Of a DNA stretch of 7,606 nucleotides, positions 5,761 through 7,606 are shown piece by piece. A program made the position numbers and the translations under genes. The stretch's first letter is position 1. Each line of letters starts with the position of its first letter. The notes below the pieces were generated by a model, which did not search any database, was not told the DNA's origin, and saw nothing but the letters and a program-made list of their open reading frames with translations. Origin of the DNA: Nitrosomonadales bacterium. Its GTDB lineage: Bacteria; Pseudomonadota; Gammaproteobacteria; Burkholderiales; Gallionellaceae. The DNA lies in assembly GCA_003235435.1 (NCBI GenBank), contig QJWF01000149.1, forward strand, positions 1-7,606, given 5' to 3'.

Positions 5761-6291
5761 ATGAAGAATATTCAAAAAGGTTTCACGCTGATCGAATTGA
5801 TGATCGTGGTTGCGATCATCGGTATCCTGGCTGCGGTGGCGATCCCTGCCTACGGCGACTATACCGCACGTGCGCAAGCTGCTGAGGCATTCACGTTGAT
5901 GGACGGTTTCAAGACGCCATTGACCGAGCTGTACACCTCGACCGGCACTTTCCTTATCGATGACGGCACCAATGGCGTAGCCGGCATCACAGCAGGTAAA
6001 TATGTAGCATCCGTGGGCACCGGTACCGGTGGCGCCGCCGGCGGTGACTTCAGCGTCGTATCGCAATTCGGAGCTGTTGGAACCGGCCCGAGCAACAAGA
6101 TCGCGGGTTTGAGCGTGCACATGTACTATAACCCGAACGACGGCAGCTGGTCCTGTGCGAACGGTGACGGTACCGGCGACGACCAAACGACTGTTGCAGC
6201 AGTTGTTTCCGGTACTCCTGCTATTGGTACCGTAGCACAGCCTGGTGCAAACCAGATTCCGCCGAACATTCTGCCCAAGGCTTGCTTGTAA
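5761..6291 (+). CDS. pilA: Type IV major prepilin (PilA/PilE-like)
   Basis: A 176-residue type IVa prepilin. The short leader MKNIQKG ends in Gly7, the prepilin peptidase (PilD) cleavage site. The mature protein begins F-T-L-I-E with the conserved Glu5 (residue 12), needed for assembly, followed by the hydrophobic helix [18 protein letters not shown], which anchors the subunit in the inner membrane and later forms the fibre core. The globular half is rich in Gly, Thr and Ala (for example GTGTGGAAGG near 87-96). Its only cysteines, C132 and C175, would close the usual C-terminal disulfide (D) loop. It polymerises into the pilus fibre powered by a PilB-type ATPase, one of which lies upstream. 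A sigma-54 promoter, leader hairpin, strong ribosome site and immediate terminator indicate a separately controlled, highly expressed single-gene transcript. Being a minor pilin is less likely given these signals. Confidence 0.94.
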   Translation: MKNIQKGFTLIELMIVVAIIGILAAVAIPAYGDYTARAQAAEAFTLMDGFKTPLTELYTSTGTFLIDDGTNGVAGITAGKYVASVGTGTGGAAGGDFSVVSQFGAVGTGPSNKIAGLSVHMYYNPNDGSWSCANGDGTGDDQTTVAAVVSGTPAIGTVAQPGANQIPPNILPKACL

Positions 6292-6329
6292 TCTGGAACC
6301 TGCCAAAACTACGATTTAATAGCAACAGC

Positions 6330-6356
6330 AAAGCCCCTCGCGAGAGGGGCTTTTTT
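6330..6356 (+). terminator. Intrinsic terminator after pilA
   Basis: AAGCCCCTC (6331-6339) pairs perfectly with GAGGGGCTT (6344-6352) around a GCGA loop, which is a stable GNRA tetraloop, and T6351-T6356 forms the U-run. It begins about 40 bases after the pilin stop. On the opposite strand only a short T-run follows the stem, so it is a weak terminator for the convergent protease gene. Confidence 0.93.
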
Positions 6357-6397
6357 ATTCCCGTATCAAGAAGGTTTGAAGGATGCGATGAATGCGA

Positions 6398-7606
6398 CTA
6401 TGGCTTGGTGCGTGCATCCAGCATTGCGCGCAACTCGCGTATGTCGCTCTCTACCATCGACAACTGGTAAAAACTCCCGCCCGCCTGTTTCGCCAGTTCC
6501 AATTGTTCCAAAGCCGCGTACAGCTTGCCCTGCCAAGCATAGCTGTAGGCTTGCGCCTGATGCTGTTCAAGCACCTTGCCTTGCATCGCATAGGCTCTGG
6601 CCTGAAGATCGTAAAGCGTGTTGTCGCTGGGGTGGCGGGTGATCTGTTCTGCAAGCAGTTTTGTGGCAGTTTCGGCCTGGCCGTTTTGCATCAGCAGATC
6701 GGCGTAGTCGTAAATCAGGGCACGATGCTGCGGGAAGTTCTGCACCGCGGTGCGGTAGAACGCCAGCGTTGCCGCTGGGTCGTTTCCGGCGCGTTTAACG
6801 TGACCGGCAAGAGTTTCTATCATTGCGTCATATCTGGACATCGGAGCGGATCCGGCCAGTTTGCGCAGAGCTGCAAGCTCCTGTGCTGCACGGCCTACCT
6901 CGTTGTTGCGCAACAGCGCCCCCACCAGCCCATAGCGCTGTGCGATCGGATTGCCGTGCTTTTGCGAGCCCAGCGCATCGCTGAAATAGGCGATGGCATC
7001 CGTTGCTGTCTTTTGCGAAGAGATTAGTTTGGTGCGTACCAGCTGAAAATCCAGGCTGTCTGGAACCAGACGGTAAGGCTGCTTCTGCACGCGATTCTCT
7101 ATGTCTGCGACGCGGTCGGTGGTAATCGGGTGGGTACGGAGATAGTTCGGCGCATTGTTGTCAAGCAGCCGGGTTGCCTTTTGCAGGCGGGCCAGGAATT
7201 CCGGCATGGCATGAATATTGAAATTCGACTTTTGCAATATATCGAGTCCGATGCGATCCGCTTCTTGCTCGTTAGCACGTGTGAAATCGAGCTGTTTTTG
7301 TATCGCGCGGGCCTGTACGCTGGCTATCGCGGCTTCAGTGACTTGAGGACTGGTGCGGGCGGCGAGTATTGCCACGGCGAGGGCGGCCATAGACGCCAAG
7401 CCTTCCCCTTGCTGTCCCGCTATCATTCGCGCAAGATGGTGCTGGGTGACGTGTGCGATCTCATGGCTCAGCACGGCTGCCAATTCAGACTCGCTTTGTA
7501 CGGTAAGCAGCAAGCCGCTGTTCACGCCGACAAACCCGCCCGGCATCGCAAACGCATTGACACTGAGGTCGTTTATCGCGAAAAACTCGAAGCCCGGACC
7601 GGGCTC
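6398..7606 (-). CDS. bepA: BepA/YfgC-like M48 zinc metalloprotease with TPR repeats (partial, N-terminus outside window)
   Basis: The visible 402 residues lack only the N-terminal part; the frame is open to the window edge, so the internal ATG at 7546 is not the start. The first residues, FEFFAINDLSVNAFAMPGG, are the usual M48 strand before the active site. Zinc ligands are in HEIAH (H48, E49, H52 counting from the window edge) and E115 of NEQEADRIG. H159 in LRTHPITTDRVADI matches the spacing and context of E. coli BepA H246, a regulatory zinc ligand. Residues from ~200 on are helical and TPR-like, ending in ELRAMLDARTKP. BepA is a periplasmic protease and chaperone that assists or degrades outer-membrane proteins stalled at the BAM complex, including LptD. 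A signal peptide should lie beyond the edge. It converges on pilA with 106 bases between stops. An M48 paralogue with a different substrate is possible. Confidence 0.88.
   Translation of the reverse strand, partial: EPGPGFEFFAINDLSVNAFAMPGGFVGVNSGLLLTVQSESELAAVLSHEIAHVTQHHLARMIAGQQGEGLASMAALAVAILAARTSPQVTEAAIASVQARAIQKQLDFTRANEQEADRIGLDILQKSNFNIHAMPEFLARLQKATRLLDNNAPNYLRTHPITTDRVADIENRVQKQPYRLVPDSLDFQLVRTKLISSQKTATDAIAYFSDALGSQKHGNPIAQRYGLVGALLRNNEVGRAAQELAALRKLAGSAPMSRYDAMIETLAGHVKRAGNDPAATLAFYRTAVQNFPQHRALIYDYADLLMQNGQAETATKLLAEQITRHPSDNTLYDLQARAYAMQGKVLEQHQAQAYSYAWQGKLYAALEQLELAKQAGGSFYQLSMVESDIRELRAMLDARTKP

Noticed and set aside
6018..6031. 14-base palindrome CACCGGTACCGGTG inside pilA, and several GGTACC copies
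   Set aside because: It is fully explained by Gly-Thr codons in a low-complexity coding stretch; no recombination or regulatory context is visible.
5740..6306. Long open frame on the minus strand opposite pilA
   Set aside because: The translation has no recognisable domain and simply mirrors the codon pattern of the pilin; there is no ribosome site.

Overview
The window looks like chromosomal DNA of a Gram-negative betaproteobacterium, probably in or near the Nitrosomonadales/Gallionellaceae. This rests on protein style, moderate GC content, an outer-membrane-quality-control type M48/TPR protease, a sigma-54 pilin promoter and class III cyclase signalling genes. The taxonomic placement is inferred from gene types only. 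No mobile element, CRISPR array, tRNA or rRNA was seen.

Layout, left to right on the plus strand: (1) the C-terminal end of a class III adenylate/guanylate cyclase (1-335); (2) a metallo-beta-lactamase-fold cyclic-nucleotide phosphodiesterase-like enzyme (366-1130); (3) a 263-base gap; (4) a PilB/GspE-type pilus assembly ATPase with an N-terminal GAF domain (1394-3796); (5) a GAF + HD-GYP c-di-GMP phosphodiesterase gene that appears broken into two overlapping frames, GAF at 3809-4417 and HD-GYP at 4378-5412; (6) a 348-base regulatory region; (7) a type IV major prepilin, PilA-like (5761-6291), with a strong intrinsic terminator. On the minus strand and convergent with the pilin, a BepA/YfgC-like M48 metalloprotease with TPR-like repeats (7606 to 6398) runs off the right edge.

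Read together, the plus-strand genes look like a type IV pilus signalling module. It has enzymes that probably make and break cyclic mononucleotides, a c-di-GMP phosphodiesterase with a ligand-binding GAF, a pilus motor carrying its own GAF domain, and the pilin fibre subunit. Both GAF domains share a D-x-x-TGY segment, which suggests, but does not prove, that they sense the same type of ligand.

The region before pilA is rich in signals. It has an excellent -24/-12 (sigma-54) promoter, a consensus-perfect IHF site about 90 bases upstream of the predicted transcript start, a TGGACA/TGTCCA palindrome between them, a dense cluster of palindromes further upstream, and a perfect AC/GT hairpin at the predicted 5' end of the mRNA. 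The most important anomaly is the GAF/HD-GYP split. It is best explained by loss of about 25 bases from the linker helix, at a 7-base direct repeat.
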